Numbered from the stretch's first letter, positions 16,365 to 23,957 are shown. The stretch: 64,000 nucleotides of DNA from JANMDN01 sp031376285 (GCA_031376285.1 JANMDN010000024.1:1-64000); one strand, 5' to 3'. Notes: generated from the letters alone by a model not told the origin. Made by a program: numbers and translations.

Positions 16365-16453
16365 GAAACCCCAAACATCCCTGGCCCAACATCCCAAATG
16401 TCCTGGCACCAACTTCCCAAACATCCTTGGTCCAACCTCCCAAATGTCCTGGC
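16365..16453. repeat. Tandem alternating ~21-base repeats
   Basis: On the minus strand four imperfect units follow one another: CCAGGACATTTGGGAGGTTGG, CCAAGGATGTTTGGGAAGTTGG, CCAGGACATTTGGGATGTTGG and CCAGGGATGTTTGGGG. Units 1 and 3 share ACATTT, and 2 and 4 share ATGTTT, so the true period is a dimer of about 45 bases. The array lies between the add start and the collapsed ATPase gene. It could be an operator array or the scar of an element. Confidence 0.75.
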
Positions 16454-16464
16454 CTATCGATTAG

Positions 16465-16812
16465 ATGAACTCTGACTCCCAGCTTCCGAGGCGCCACGCC
16501 GATCTCGTGGTGGAACGATTGCAACACGTTCGGATCGTTGCACTGCTCGGAGCGCGTCAAGTCGGAAAAAGTACCCTTGCCAGCCAAGTTGTTCGAGGTT
16601 GACGTCGTCCCTGAGCGAGCGTCTGGAGAGATCATCGCTTGCGACGTGAAGGCCGGAGCGACGCTCAGTCGGAGCGATTTCTATCGCTCATATCCCTACG
16701 TGAGGCGCTGGGGAACCGCTTCAAGTTTGGCGCGATCCTCTACACCGGCCAGGACACCCTGCCATTCGGGGACCGCCTTTGGGCGATCCCCATCAGTGCA
16801 CTCTGGCAGTAG
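16465..16812 (+). pseudogene. Collapsed AAA (AAA_14)/DUF4143 ATPase gene
   Basis: The N-terminal piece (16465-16602) reads RHADLVVERLQHVRIVALLG then ARQVGKSTLASQVVRG, the typical opening and Walker A of DUF4143-type ATPases, then stops at TGA. After it, in other frames, come the family's C-terminal signatures VKAGATLSRSDF and ALGNRFKFGAILYTGQDTLP followed by FGDRLWAIPISALWQ and a TAG at 16810. Intact members have about 400 aa; here about 110 codons are left, with the middle deleted and at least one more frameshift near 16700. Clearly non-functional. Confidence 0.8.
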
Positions 16813-16824
16813 CCCGCCTCGACG

Positions 16825-17184
16825 CTACTTCGCGACGCCGAGAAGCTCCTGAAGCTCGCCGTCCTGGTACATCTCGGTGGTGATGTCGCAACCGCCGACG
16901 AGCTTGCCGTCGACAAAGAGCTGCGGGGTCGTCGGCCAGTCCGACCAGCCCGAGAGCACCTGACGGATCCGCGGGTCAACGAGGATGTCGCGCGCGCCGT
17001 AGTCAGTTCCGAGGTGGGTCAGGATTTGCACAACCTGGTTCGAGAAGCCGCAGCGCGGCATCTCGGGGGTGCCCTTCAGATAGAGGAAAACCCTGTGCTC
17101 CGAGGTCTCCTTCTTGATCTGGTCGAGAATCTCGTCGTCTGACATGGTGCCCATGTTGACGAGGTTCGTCATGTCGGTGGTCAT
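16825..17184 (-). CDS. grxD: Monothiol glutaredoxin (Grx4/GrxD type)
   Basis: Small protein of 119 aa that binds or transfers a 2Fe-2S cluster together with a BolA partner. The monothiol active site CGFS is at residues 45-48, and the glutathione-binding stretch WPTTPQLFVDGKLVGGCDI is complete. Start ATG 17184 follows the bolA stop directly with no gap; in-frame ATGs at codons 11 and 14 are alternatives, since the conserved fold begins at SDDEILDQIKKE. The adjacent bolA gene is the known partner, so the pair probably acts in iron-sulfur trafficking. Confidence 0.93.
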   Translation of the reverse strand: MTTDMTNLVNMGTMSDDEILDQIKKETSEHRVFLYLKGTPEMPRCGFSNQVVQILTHLGTDYGARDILVDPRIRQVLSGWSDWPTTPQLFVDGKLVGGCDITTEMYQDGELQELLGVAK

Positions 17185-17421
17185 CTAGATCGCCTCCGGT
17201 GTGCGGGTTCTCAGTGCCAGCGCGTGGATTGCGCCGTCGTCCAGGCGGGTCTGCACGGCGGCGTAGACCATTCGGTGCTGCTCGATTCGGCTCTTGTCGG
17301 CGAACTGCGCCGCCACGACGCTCGCGGCGAGGTGGTCGCCGCCACCCTGGTCGACGATCTCGACCTCCGAGCCGGGGAGGGCGTCGAGGATCATCTGTCG
17401 AAGTTCTGCGAGGTCAGCCAT
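17185..17421 (-). CDS. BolA family protein
   Basis: A 78-aa protein with the BolA fold: MADLAELRQMILDALPGSEV, DQGGGDHLAASVVAAQFADK and the family motif HRMVYAAV, followed by IHALALRTRTPEAI. The His that can ligate a shared 2Fe-2S cluster with a CGFS glutaredoxin is present in HRMVY. ATG 17421 is the only start consistent with family length; the open frame upstream overlaps the FHA gene without similarity. Zero-base spacing to grxD suggests one transcript. Confidence 0.92.
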   Translation of the reverse strand: MADLAELRQMILDALPGSEVEIVDQGGGDHLAASVVAAQFADKSRIEQHRMVYAAVQTRLDDGAIHALALRTRTPEAI

Positions 17422-17465
17422 GCCAACAGAATAGCCGCCCACGGCGCCGAGATAAGCCCGTCGGG

Positions 17466-18169
17466 CTACTCGCGCAGGAGCGAATCGACAACGCCCGACT
17501 GGAGCGCGAGCTGAACGAGTCGCATCCGCTTCTGGTTCTGCGGAAGGTCGCCGATCGCGAACTTCCCGAAGAGTGTCCGCAGATGCGCCTTGATCGCGTC
17601 CACCGAGAGGAACAGCTCCCCGGCAATCTGCTCGTTCGTTCCTGGCGTCGCGAACCCGCCGGCGATGGAGACCGGCCGACACAGTGCGGCGAGCACCTTG
17701 CGCTGGGTCTCGGTGAGCGGCGCGACGGGGTAGGCCTGGACAGGAACGACGGTGCTGTCTCCCGCGTCCGGCACCGGTTGGCGAAAGAGGATCGCCGTCG
17801 CCCCGATGCGGATGACGTCACGATCGGCGAGCCGCCGCCGCGCCGTGAGGCGCTCACCGTTCACGAACGTGCCGTTCGCCGAGATGCCGTCGTCGGCGAT
17901 CGCCCACTCGTCGCCGAGGGGAACGATCTCCGCGTGCGAGCGAGAGACACGATCGTCCCAGTCGATGCAGAGATCGCACGAATCGCTTCGACCGATCACG
18001 GTGCGCTCTCGCGAGGGGTCGAGCGGGTACGCATGCTGGACCCGGTCGGATCACGGAGCCAGAGAAAGGGAACCCCGTCCCGCTCAAGGGCTCTCACCCG
18101 GAGGAGGTCGTTCGTCTGATCGACTGGTGAGTGCGGGACCACGTAACGGGCCGTCCCGATTTCGACCAT
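17466..18169 (-). pseudogene. FHA domain plus helix-turn-helix regulator, apparently frameshifted near 18040
   Basis: From 17999 downward the frame encodes an FHA domain (TVIGRSDSCDLCIDWDDRVS, SRSHAEI, NGTFVNGERL) and a C-terminal LuxR-like helix-turn-helix (LTETQRKVLAAL, NEQIAGELFLSVDAIKAHLR). A GTG at 17999 would start inside the first strand of the FHA fold. The in-frame codons above it (QHAYPLDPSRER) clearly continue the FHA domain but meet a TGA at once. In the neighbouring frame, ATG 18169 gives MVEIGTARYVV... ending LRDPTGS, which joins smoothly to QHAYPL if one base is added near 18040. So either this is a recent one-base loss, a sequencing error, or a shortened protein from 17999. 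Confidence 0.65.
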
Positions 18170-18210
18170 CCGCAGAACGCGGCGCCATCTCGATTGGCCT
18201 TGAGGAGCGA

Positions 18211-18226
18211 GTGTCAAAGCTGACAC
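18211..18226. promoter_or_regulatory. Palindrome upstream of the FHA regulator
   Basis: GTGTCA AAGC TGACAC, a perfect six-base inverted repeat about 42 bases upstream of ATG 18169. On the minus strand it contains TTGACA, so it may overlap a -35 region and serve as an operator. Binding protein unknown. Confidence 0.35.
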
Positions 18227-18343
18227 CGTAAGGTGATTCCCTGGCCCACCTAGGGGTGGTAGCGTCATCGCACAAACAGGCAGAGATTTCACGCAGCCCC
18301 TTACTCGGAGGGGCGTCCAACGGACGTATGCGAGGAGGACACC

Positions 18344-18460
18344 GTGCAGCTTCCTGTCAACGACCGCCCGGTTGACGACCTGCCGGACCCCATTTGGCTT
18401 TGGTGGGAGCGGTTTTGGCCGTACTCGGCGTTCTGCGCCGACTACGCCGAGGTCGAGTGA
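18344..18460 (+). CDS. Small protein of 38 aa, first of a chain of coupled micro-ORFs
   Basis: GTG 18344 has a near-perfect AGGAGG five bases upstream. The product is MQLPVNDRPVDDLPDPIWLW..., rich in Trp and acidic residues, ending AEVE. Its stop overlaps the next GTG by four bases. I do not recognise it. The strong ribosome-binding site is the main support. Confidence 0.5.
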   Translation: MQLPVNDRPVDDLPDPIWLWWERFWPYSAFCADYAEVE

Positions 18461-18579
18461 CGTGGACGGCGACGCAATCGGCGCTCAGTCGGCCGTTGGC
18501 GTCGCGATCTCCCGACCTGACGAAACTGGGCGACGGCTCGCTGGCGATCGAGTGGACACTCACCATGCCCGCGGCATGA
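18457..18579 (+). CDS. Micro-ORF of 40 aa, possible piece of a frameshifted SnoaL/NTF2-like gene
   Basis: Starts at GTG 18457 overlapping the previous stop (GTGA) and ends at a TGA that overlaps the next ATG (ATGA). Codons are strongly G/C in third position. The stretch LGDGSLAIEWTLTMPA resembles a strand of SnoaL-like proteins, and the following micro-ORF continues in a similar way, so the two may be one broken gene. Confidence 0.35.
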   Translation: MTWTATQSALSRPLASRSPDLTKLGDGSLAIEWTLTMPAA

Positions 18580-18659
18580 GCATCTGTCACGTCGAGCGCG
18601 GCGTCGTTCGCAGCCAGCGTGCCTACTGGGGCGGCATCGACCTGAACCGCACCCCATGA
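18576..18659 (+). CDS. Micro-ORF of 27 aa, continues the SnoaL-like pattern
   Basis: Reads MSICHVERGVVRSQRAYWGG, like the last strands of SnoaL/NTF2-fold proteins (VFELRDGKIVRERDYW type). ATG overlaps the previous stop and its own stop overlaps the next ATG, both ATGA. Could be a fragment after a frameshift near 18576 or one member of a coupled chain. Confidence 0.35.
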   Translation: MSICHVERGVVRSQRAYWGGIDLNRTP

Positions 18660-18886
18660 GCCTCTGGGAGCCCTTCGACGATCGCGCCGTGACCTGCCGA
18701 GTGCGTGTCCCGGAGCTGGCGCTTCTCATCGACCGCGCACGGCGCTCCGCGTCCGGCGCCGGGGTGCTCCATTGGCGCGTGTCGAGCACGATCTCATGGG
18801 ACCTCGCCGGGCTCATCCCGGGTGGAGAGCCAATCCAGGAGTTTGGCCGAACCGCCCTACAAGAGGGCGGCGAGCTGAGTCGGTGA
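18656..18886 (+). CDS. Hypothetical protein of 76 aa
   Basis: Starts at ATG 18656 overlapping the preceding stop. High third-position G/C and a normal soluble composition (WEPFDDRAVTCRVRVPELAL...) support coding. Its last 30 bases overlap the 3' end of the convergent DUF255 gene. No family recognised. Confidence 0.45.
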   Translation: MSLWEPFDDRAVTCRVRVPELALLIDRARRSASGAGVLHWRVSSTISWDLAGLIPGGEPIQEFGRTALQEGGELSR

Positions 18887-20896
18887 CGACACCGGCGCGG
18901 CGCAGGTGAAATGATCACAGACGTAGGCGGCGGGGCGCCCGTCGACAAGTGGTCGGTCGGCAAGGAGCGGGCATGCGTTGGTTGCAGCCGCGTCGTCGGG
19001 ACGCCCAACGGCGACGACGTCATTCGGGCCAGAGCCACGGCGTGCCGCGTCGAGGAGGGCCGTGGTCTCGGGCGCCGCGGGGTCGCCGACGATCGCGATC
19101 TGGCGTCCCGGTTGCACGAGTAGGTCGATCGCGACGAGGGCGGTCCCGAACGCTTGGGGGTGTCGGGCCGCGTCGCTACGAACGATTGCAAGCGCCCCGT
19201 CGGCGATCTCGGTGAGAGTCGTGTCGCCGGTCAGCGCCGCGACCGTCAGGAGCACCCGCGCGGCCAGCGAGTTTCCGGCTGGTGTGGGGTGGTCCTCAAG
19301 TTCTCGGGTCCGCGCGATGAGCGTCGGCGCGTCGGATCCGGTGAAGAAGAATCCGCCGCCAACGGGATCCACGAAGCGGTCGACCATCTCGTCCGCGAGC
19401 CTGCGCGCCGCGACGAGCCTGGCCGGCTCGAACGTCGCGTCGTAGAGCGCGAGGAGACCGTGGCAGAGGCTCGCGTAGTCGTCGAGGGTCCCCAGATGCG
19501 CGGCGACGCCCTCGCTGTAGGTCCGCATCAGCCGACCTTCGACGACGAGCCGGTCGAGCAGGAGATCGGCGGCCTCATTTGCGGCCGCGAGGTAGTCGGC
19601 GCGTGCGAAGAGCCGCCCCGCCTGGGCAAACGCCGCGATCGCGAGCCCGTTCCACGCGGTGAGCACCTTGTCGTCTCGTGCAGGCGCCGGGCGCTCAAGG
19701 CGGGCCGCGTACAGCTTCGCGCGGGCCGAATCGATCAGCCGGCCGACGTTCGGGCCGTGGTCGGTCTCGATGCGCTCCATCGGCGTGTCGATGTGCAGGA
19801 TCGTCGTTGCGTGCTCGAAGTTCCCCTCGCGCGTGACGTTCCAGAGGGCGCGAGCGAGCGCGGCCTCCTCAGGTGAGAGGAGCTCGTCGATCTCCCCCGG
19901 GGTCCACACGAAGAACGCGCCCTCACCACCGGGCGAGTCGGCATCTTGTGCGGCCGCAAACCCGCCCTCCGGCGTTCGCATCTCGCGAAGGAGATAGTCG
20001 AGCGTGCGCTGCACCACCTCTTGGTAGCGCTCCCGCCCGGTCACCTTCCAAGCCAGGGCGTACACCGAGGCGAGTAGCGCGTTGTCGTAGAGCATCTTCT
20101 CGAAGTGCGGGACGAGCCAGACCGCGTCGACGCTGTAGCGGTGAAACCCGCCGCCGACCTGATCGTGGATACCGCCGTTTGCCATTCGAAGGAGCGTGAG
20201 TTCGGCCATCTCCTGCGAGTGCGTGTCGTTTGGCCGTCGCCAGACCCGTCGAAGGAGAAACTCGAGGGCGAGCGCCGGTGGGAACTTGGGCGCGCCGCCG
20301 AAGCCGCCCTGGTCGGGATCAAAGCGACGAGCCAGGCCGACGAGGGCGTCGTCGGTGAGGCCGGGAGGCGTCTCACCGGTCGCTCCACTACTCCCGGAGC
20401 CCTCTCCGAGTCTCCGCACGAGCTCGGTCGCGGTGTGGTCCACATCCAGCGGCCGGTCCCGGTAGGCATCGGCGATCGACCGGCACAGGTCCGGGAAGCC
20501 GGGCATCCCTTGGCGCGGGGCGGGCGGAAAGTACGTGCCGGCGTAGAACGGCCGCGCGTCGGGCGTGAGGAAAACGGTCATCGGCCAGCCACCGTGGCCG
20601 GTCATGGCGAGGGTGGCCTGCATATAGATCGCGTCGATGTCAGGTCGTTCCTCGCGATCGACCTTCACACAGACGAACCGCTCGTTCATCACCCCGGCGA
20701 TCGCGGGATCCTCAAACGATTCGTGGGCCATCACGTGGCACCAATGGCACGAGGAGTACCCCACCGAGAGGAGGACCGGCCGATTCTCGGCCGTCGCTCG
20801 TGCGAACGCCTCGTCTCCCCAGGGATACCAGTCGACTGGGTTTTCAGCATGCTGGCGCAAGTAGAGGCTGCGCTCGCTGGCGAGTCGGTTCGCGAT
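18857..20896 (-). CDS. Thioredoxin-fold DUF255 protein (YyaL/spermatogenesis-associated 20 family)
   Basis: A protein of about 680 aa with an N-terminal thioredoxin-like domain (NPVDWYPWGDEAFARA, then SVGYSSCHWCHVMAHESFED with its CxxC) and a long C-terminal helical domain like those of six-hairpin glycosidases. Function is unsettled; the family is linked to redox handling or sugar metabolism. The usual N-terminus (M-x-NRLA.E.S.YLRQHA.NPVDWY) is fully present in the DNA, but the codon where the Met should stand is ATC (20896-20894). A TAG lies three codons upstream. The only ordinary start is TTG 20860, which would remove 12 conserved residues. I give the longer form. Confidence 0.85.
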   Translation of the reverse strand: MANRLASERSLYLRQHAENPVDWYPWGDEAFARATAENRPVLLSVGYSSCHWCHVMAHESFEDPAIAGVMNERFVCVKVDREERPDIDAIYMQATLAMTGHGGWPMTVFLTPDARPFYAGTYFPPAPRQGMPGFPDLCRSIADAYRDRPLDVDHTATELVRRLGEGSGSSGATGETPPGLTDDALVGLARRFDPDQGGFGGAPKFPPALALEFLLRRVWRRPNDTHSQEMAELTLLRMANGGIHDQVGGGFHRYSVDAVWLVPHFEKMLYDNALLASVYALAWKVTGRERYQEVVQRTLDYLLREMRTPEGGFAAAQDADSPGGEGAFFVWTPGEIDELLSPEEAALARALWNVTREGNFEHATTILHIDTPMERIETDHGPNVGRLIDSARAKLYAARLERPAPARDDKVLTAWNGLAIAAFAQAGRLFARADYLAAANEAADLLLDRLVVEGRLMRTYSEGVAAHLGTLDDYASLCHGLLALYDATFEPARLVAARRLADEMVDRFVDPVGGGFFFTGSDAPTLIARTRELEDHPTPAGNSLAARVLLTVAALTGDTTLTEIADGALAIVRSDAARHPQAFGTALVAIDLLVQPGRQIAIVGDPAAPETTALLDAARRGSGPNDVVAVGRPDDAAATNACPLLADRPLVDGRPAAYVCDHFTCAAPVSSPTQLAALL

Positions 20897-20996
20897 GAGG
20901 CGAGCCTATCCGAGTGGGTTCGCACGGGCTGGCGCTGACGGTCTGCGCCGACAGACGCACGCCCGGTGGAGACGCTTGCCCGGTACCCTCGGGTCC

Positions 20997-22076
20997 GTGA
21001 ACGAGTCATTCCGCATCGCCGCAGGCGACGACATCGCCCGTCGAGCAAACGATCGGTGGCGCCAGGTGGCCCTCCTCGCGCTTTGCACAGCGACCGGCGA
21101 GCCCGAGGACGCGCGCACATCGCTCGCCGGAGTGCTGCACTCGCTCGATTTGCCGGACGCCGTCCGGCAAATCGTGAGCCCGTCTGACGACGATCCCTGG
21201 GCGCGCTGGTGGTCCGTGCTCGCCGCCGGACAGACCGGCCGCCTCGGCCACCTCAGGTCGGCCATCGCCGAGGCACGAGCCGCAGAGGTGCAGTCCGCCG
21301 ACGATCGGGAGGTGGCACGACGCCTCGGCGACCTCGACGCTGAGCTCGAGGCGCTGGGCGGGTCTGAGACGGTCGACGCGAAAGCGGCCCGGTTCGCGAT
21401 GCTCGGCCACCGGGCACGCCCGGAACGTCGCGTGCTCCTCGCGGGACGTTCGTCGGCCACCTTCATCCTCGACCCAGGCTGGGACATGCTCCGCCTGCTT
21501 CGGCTCGGTCCTTCCGACGGGCCCGCATCCGGGAACGGGGCCCACCATTCGCTTGGCGAGATCCTCGTCTTCGTCCGCCGTGGTGATCCGGGGCCAGGGC
21601 GCACGGTCCCCGATGACGATGCCCCGAGCCCTGACCCCCACGCATTTCTCGCGGCGCTGAAAGAAGGTTCCGGCGACCGCGACCAGCGCCTCCTCGAGCT
21701 GGCGGCCGAGGTGCGCGACGAACGTCGGGAGCTCACGATCGAGCGTGCCCGACTCGTCCGTGAGCGCGAGGCGTTCGAGTTCGAACGGGCCAACGCTCGG
21801 CGAATTCGGGCCACATCAACGGCGACCCCGACCCCGCGGAAGGTGGAGGTTCCGACCACACCGCAAGCCGCGGCGGCCCTCCTCGGTGTCGCGGCGGGCT
21901 CGCGAACGGAGGAGATCGACCGCGCCTACCGGGCGCTCGTCGCGGGCGCTCATCCCGACCGGGTCGCCGACCTCGATCCGCGTATCCGGGCAAGTGCTGA
22001 AGAACTCACGGTCGCGCTCAACGGCGCGCGTGATCTCCTGCTCGGCCGAAGCCGACCGGCCAGGCGCCGGCCGTAG
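20997..22076 (+). CDS. J-domain (DnaJ-like) protein
   Basis: A 359-aa protein with a C-terminal J domain: AAALLGVAAGSRTEEIDRAY, then HPD at residues 319-321, then a last helix ending ARDLLLG. J domains recruit and stimulate an Hsp70 partner. The N-terminal 250 residues are helical, with a charged coiled-coil-like stretch at about 225-265 (EVRDERRELTIERARLVRER). Start GTG 20997 gives VNESFRIAAGDD; the frame extends upstream over the start of the divergent DUF255 gene without similarity. The J domain at the C-terminus without zinc-finger domains makes this a specialised co-chaperone, not DnaJ itself. Confidence 0.8.
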   Translation: MNESFRIAAGDDIARRANDRWRQVALLALCTATGEPEDARTSLAGVLHSLDLPDAVRQIVSPSDDDPWARWWSVLAAGQTGRLGHLRSAIAEARAAEVQSADDREVARRLGDLDAELEALGGSETVDAKAARFAMLGHRARPERRVLLAGRSSATFILDPGWDMLRLLRLGPSDGPASGNGAHHSLGEILVFVRRGDPGPGRTVPDDDAPSPDPHAFLAALKEGSGDRDQRLLELAAEVRDERRELTIERARLVREREAFEFERANARRIRATSTATPTPRKVEVPTTPQAAAALLGVAAGSRTEEIDRAYRALVAGAHPDRVADLDPRIRASAEELTVALNGARDLLLGRSRPARRRP

Positions 22077-22108
22077 CCTTGCCCCAATGGACTCGGTGAT
22101 CGAGCGCC

Positions 22109-22456
22109 CTACGTTAGGGCGAGAGAACGCCGCAGCCCGGCATCGACAGCGGCGAGATCGAACGCGTCGAGTCGGCCGATCCGCTTGGCGAGGAGGCGCT
22201 TGTCGACTGTCAGAATCTGGGTGACGTTGACGACGGAGTCCTTCGTGAGTCCGGCCGCGTCCTTGGGGATAAAGACATTCCCGGGCGCTCGCGCGAGCGA
22301 AACGTTCGACGTGACCACCGCGCACACGACGGTCCGAATGCCGCTCCTGTTAAACGCGTCGTCGGAGATCACAACGACGGGGCGACGAACTCCGGGCGTC
22401 GAACCCTCTGGCTGGCCAAGATCGACCCACCAAAGATCACCGCGGCTGGCTACCAC
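22109..22456 (-). CDS. PemK/MazF-type toxin (endoribonuclease)
   Basis: A 115-aa toxin that should cleave mRNA. Family motifs are GDLWWVDLGQPEG, RRPVVVISDDAFNRS, the middle TVVCAVVTSN and the C-terminal DSVVNVTQILTVDKRLLAKRIGRL. Start overlaps the antitoxin stop by seven bases, the standard arrangement. Toxin and antitoxin are both intact. Confidence 0.9.
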   Translation of the reverse strand: MVASRGDLWWVDLGQPEGSTPGVRRPVVVISDDAFNRSGIRTVVCAVVTSNVSLARAPGNVFIPKDAAGLTKDSVVNVTQILTVDKRLLAKRIGRLDAFDLAAVDAGLRRSLALT

Positions 22457-22680
22457 TCATCAAGGATGTGGACTTGAGCCGCCATGATCCCAGGGTCCAG
22501 CGAAGAATCGATCGTCGCGTAGACGGCGTTGAGTCGTTCTGTGATTGCCTCGCTCTCACGATGAGCGAGGTAGCCCTTCAGCGCATCCGCATAGAGCTGG
22601 CTTCGGCTGACTCCAAGCTTGCTCGCTGTCTCGTCGGCGAGAGCAAAAAGATCATCAGGGATCGACACCGCAGTCTTCAC
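22450..22680 (-). CDS. Ribbon-helix-helix antitoxin of the MazF-like toxin
   Basis: A 76-aa antitoxin. The N-terminal MKTAVSIPDDLFALADETAS... LGVSRSQLYADAL is a ribbon-helix-helix DNA-binding domain; the acidic C-terminus should wrap the toxin. GTG 22680 has no Shine-Dalgarno sequence. A TATACT -10 box ends seven bases before it, so the message may begin at the start codon. A GTATAAC direct repeat just upstream is the likely binding site for autoregulation. Confidence 0.88.
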   Translation of the reverse strand: MKTAVSIPDDLFALADETASKLGVSRSQLYADALKGYLAHRESEAITERLNAVYATIDSSLDPGIMAAQVHILDEW

Positions 22681-22687
22681 ACAAAGG

Positions 22688-22705
22688 AGTATAACACGGT
22701 ATAAC
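22688..22705 (-). promoter_or_regulatory. MazEF-like operon promoter and operator
   Basis: On the minus strand GTTATAC occurs twice, ten bases apart (22705-22699 and 22695-22689). The second copy includes TATACT (22693-22688), a five-out-of-six -10 box whose predicted start is at or one base before GTG 22680. Confidence 0.6.
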
Positions 22706-22744
22706 GAGTATGGTTGGCCGCTGATACCGGCCCCTCACGGATCC

Positions 22745-23623
22745 CTATGTTCGTCGACAGCTCTCAAGGATCGTCGCCGCAAAGCGTTCCGCCGTCGCGT
22801 GGTCGGTGGCCAGAAAGAGCGACGGCTCGATGAGCTCCACCTCGAGGACGAGTGGTTCGCCCGATGGTCCGGGGATGAGGTCGACGCGCGCGTAGGCGAG
22901 CTGGTCGCCGCACGGGACGACCGCGAGGGCGGCCTCGGCGATCGCGACCTCCTCGGCGGTCGCGACCCTCGCCGAGATGTCCTCCGCGGCGTAGAGACCC
23001 TCGACGAAAGCCACGTCCCGACCCGCGAGAATGGCTCCCTTCCTGAATGCGTGGCTGAATGTCCCCCCAGCAAAGAGCAGGCCGGTCTCGCCTCGCTCGT
23101 CGACCGCGTGCTGGTAGGGCTGCACGAGCGCCACCCGCCCCGACAAGGTGATCGCCGCGAGGTGGGTGCGTGCGGCGTCTGACTGGCCACGACGAAAGCG
23201 GAGGGCGTCGGTCGAGCCGGCGCCGACGGCGGGCTTGATGACGACGTCCTCGTCGGGACCAATCTCGGCGCCATCGCCCGGTGAGACGAACCGGGTCGGC
23301 ACCGTCGGAACGCCACGGGCGGCAAGCTCGGCGAGGTAGCGCTTATCGGCATTCCAGCGAAGCGCGGCGAGCGGATTCAGGAGGCGCGTCGCGCGAGCGA
23401 CCCGCTCCGCCCAGGCGAGAAAGCCGTCGAGGTCGTTGAAGTAATCCCAGGTCGAGCGCACAACAGCGGCGTCAAAGCTCGACCAATCGGCTGCGGGGTC
23501 GCGCCAGTCGAGCACGTCGGCCGACCCGCCCAGCTCGGCGATCGCGCTGGCGAGCGGGGCCAGATCCTCGTCGAGGTGGCGCGCCTGCGCACAGGTGACA
23601 AGCGCGACTCGGGGTCGCGTCAC
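22745..23623 (-). CDS. ATP-grasp protein (RimK/cycloserine-ligase-like)
   Basis: A 292-aa protein with the ATP-grasp layout: N-terminal RVALVTCAQARHLDEDLAPL and VVRSTWDYFNDLDGFLAW, central VIKPAVGAGSTDALRF (ATP-binding loop) and C-terminal YARVDLIPGPSGEPLVLEVE with metal-binding acids and ELIEPSLFL. The family joins a carboxylate to an amine via an acyl phosphate; the actual substrate is unknown. GTG 23623 overlaps the stop of the upstream small gene by GTGA, so the two are coupled. Confidence 0.85.
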   Translation of the reverse strand: MTRPRVALVTCAQARHLDEDLAPLASAIAELGGSADVLDWRDPAADWSSFDAAVVRSTWDYFNDLDGFLAWAERVARATRLLNPLAALRWNADKRYLAELAARGVPTVPTRFVSPGDGAEIGPDEDVVIKPAVGAGSTDALRFRRGQSDAARTHLAAITLSGRVALVQPYQHAVDERGETGLLFAGGTFSHAFRKGAILAGRDVAFVEGLYAAEDISARVATAEEVAIAEAALAVVPCGDQLAYARVDLIPGPSGEPLVLEVELIEPSLFLATDHATAERFAATILESCRRT

Positions 23624-23874
23624 TCCTCGTCGTCCCAGTCGCCGGTCGTCGCAAGACTCGCGTAGGCGCGCCACTCACGAAGGATGAGCTTCGCATCGCC
23701 CCGTCGAATGGCGGGGTGGAGCTGGGTGATGAGGTTCAGCGCAATGCGGTCGCTCTGGGGTTGCGGCGGTTCCTGAAGCTCCATGAGCACCGTCCAGATG
23801 CTCGCCTCGTCGAGCTTCGGCCGCTCAGCCAAGATGTAGTCGACCGCCTCACCGATATCGGCTTCGTCTGTCAC
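23620..23874 (-). CDS. Hypothetical protein of 84 aa coupled to the ATP-grasp gene
   Basis: GTG 23874 opens a frame of 84 codons: TDEADIGEAVDYILAERPKL... ending TTGDWDDEE. Acidic, soluble, helical in appearance, no family recognised. Its stop overlaps the ATP-grasp start by four bases, which supports both as real and co-translated. The region 23,875-24,026 upstream holds only a repeat copy (see 23929). Confidence 0.6.
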   Translation of the reverse strand: MTDEADIGEAVDYILAERPKLDEASIWTVLMELQEPPQPQSDRIALNLITQLHPAIRRGDAKLILREWRAYASLATTGDWDDEE

Positions 23875-23928
23875 CTCGCGAGGGTACCGCGCCGACCGGC
23901 GGGCGCACGAACCACCCGGTCGCCGGGG

Positions 23929-23957
23929 GCCACCCCGGACCACCACCCGGTTTCAGC
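23929..23957. repeat. Dispersed repeat, copy 1
   Basis: GGCCACCCCGGACCACCACC followed by CGGTTTCAG. The same sequence with one or two changes lies at 32174-32203, and in both places TGTGCCA and a GTGCCAA or GCGCCAA motif follow about 45 bases later. Possibly the end of a decayed mobile element. Confidence 0.55.

Noticed and set aside
16365..16453. Short CRISPR array
   Set aside because: Units are imperfect and contiguous with no spacers of constant length, and no cas genes are near.
18211..18226. Fourth copy of the REP-like element
   Set aside because: GTGTCA-TGACAC lacks the GGCACC half and the flanking GAGCAGG end; it fits an operator better.
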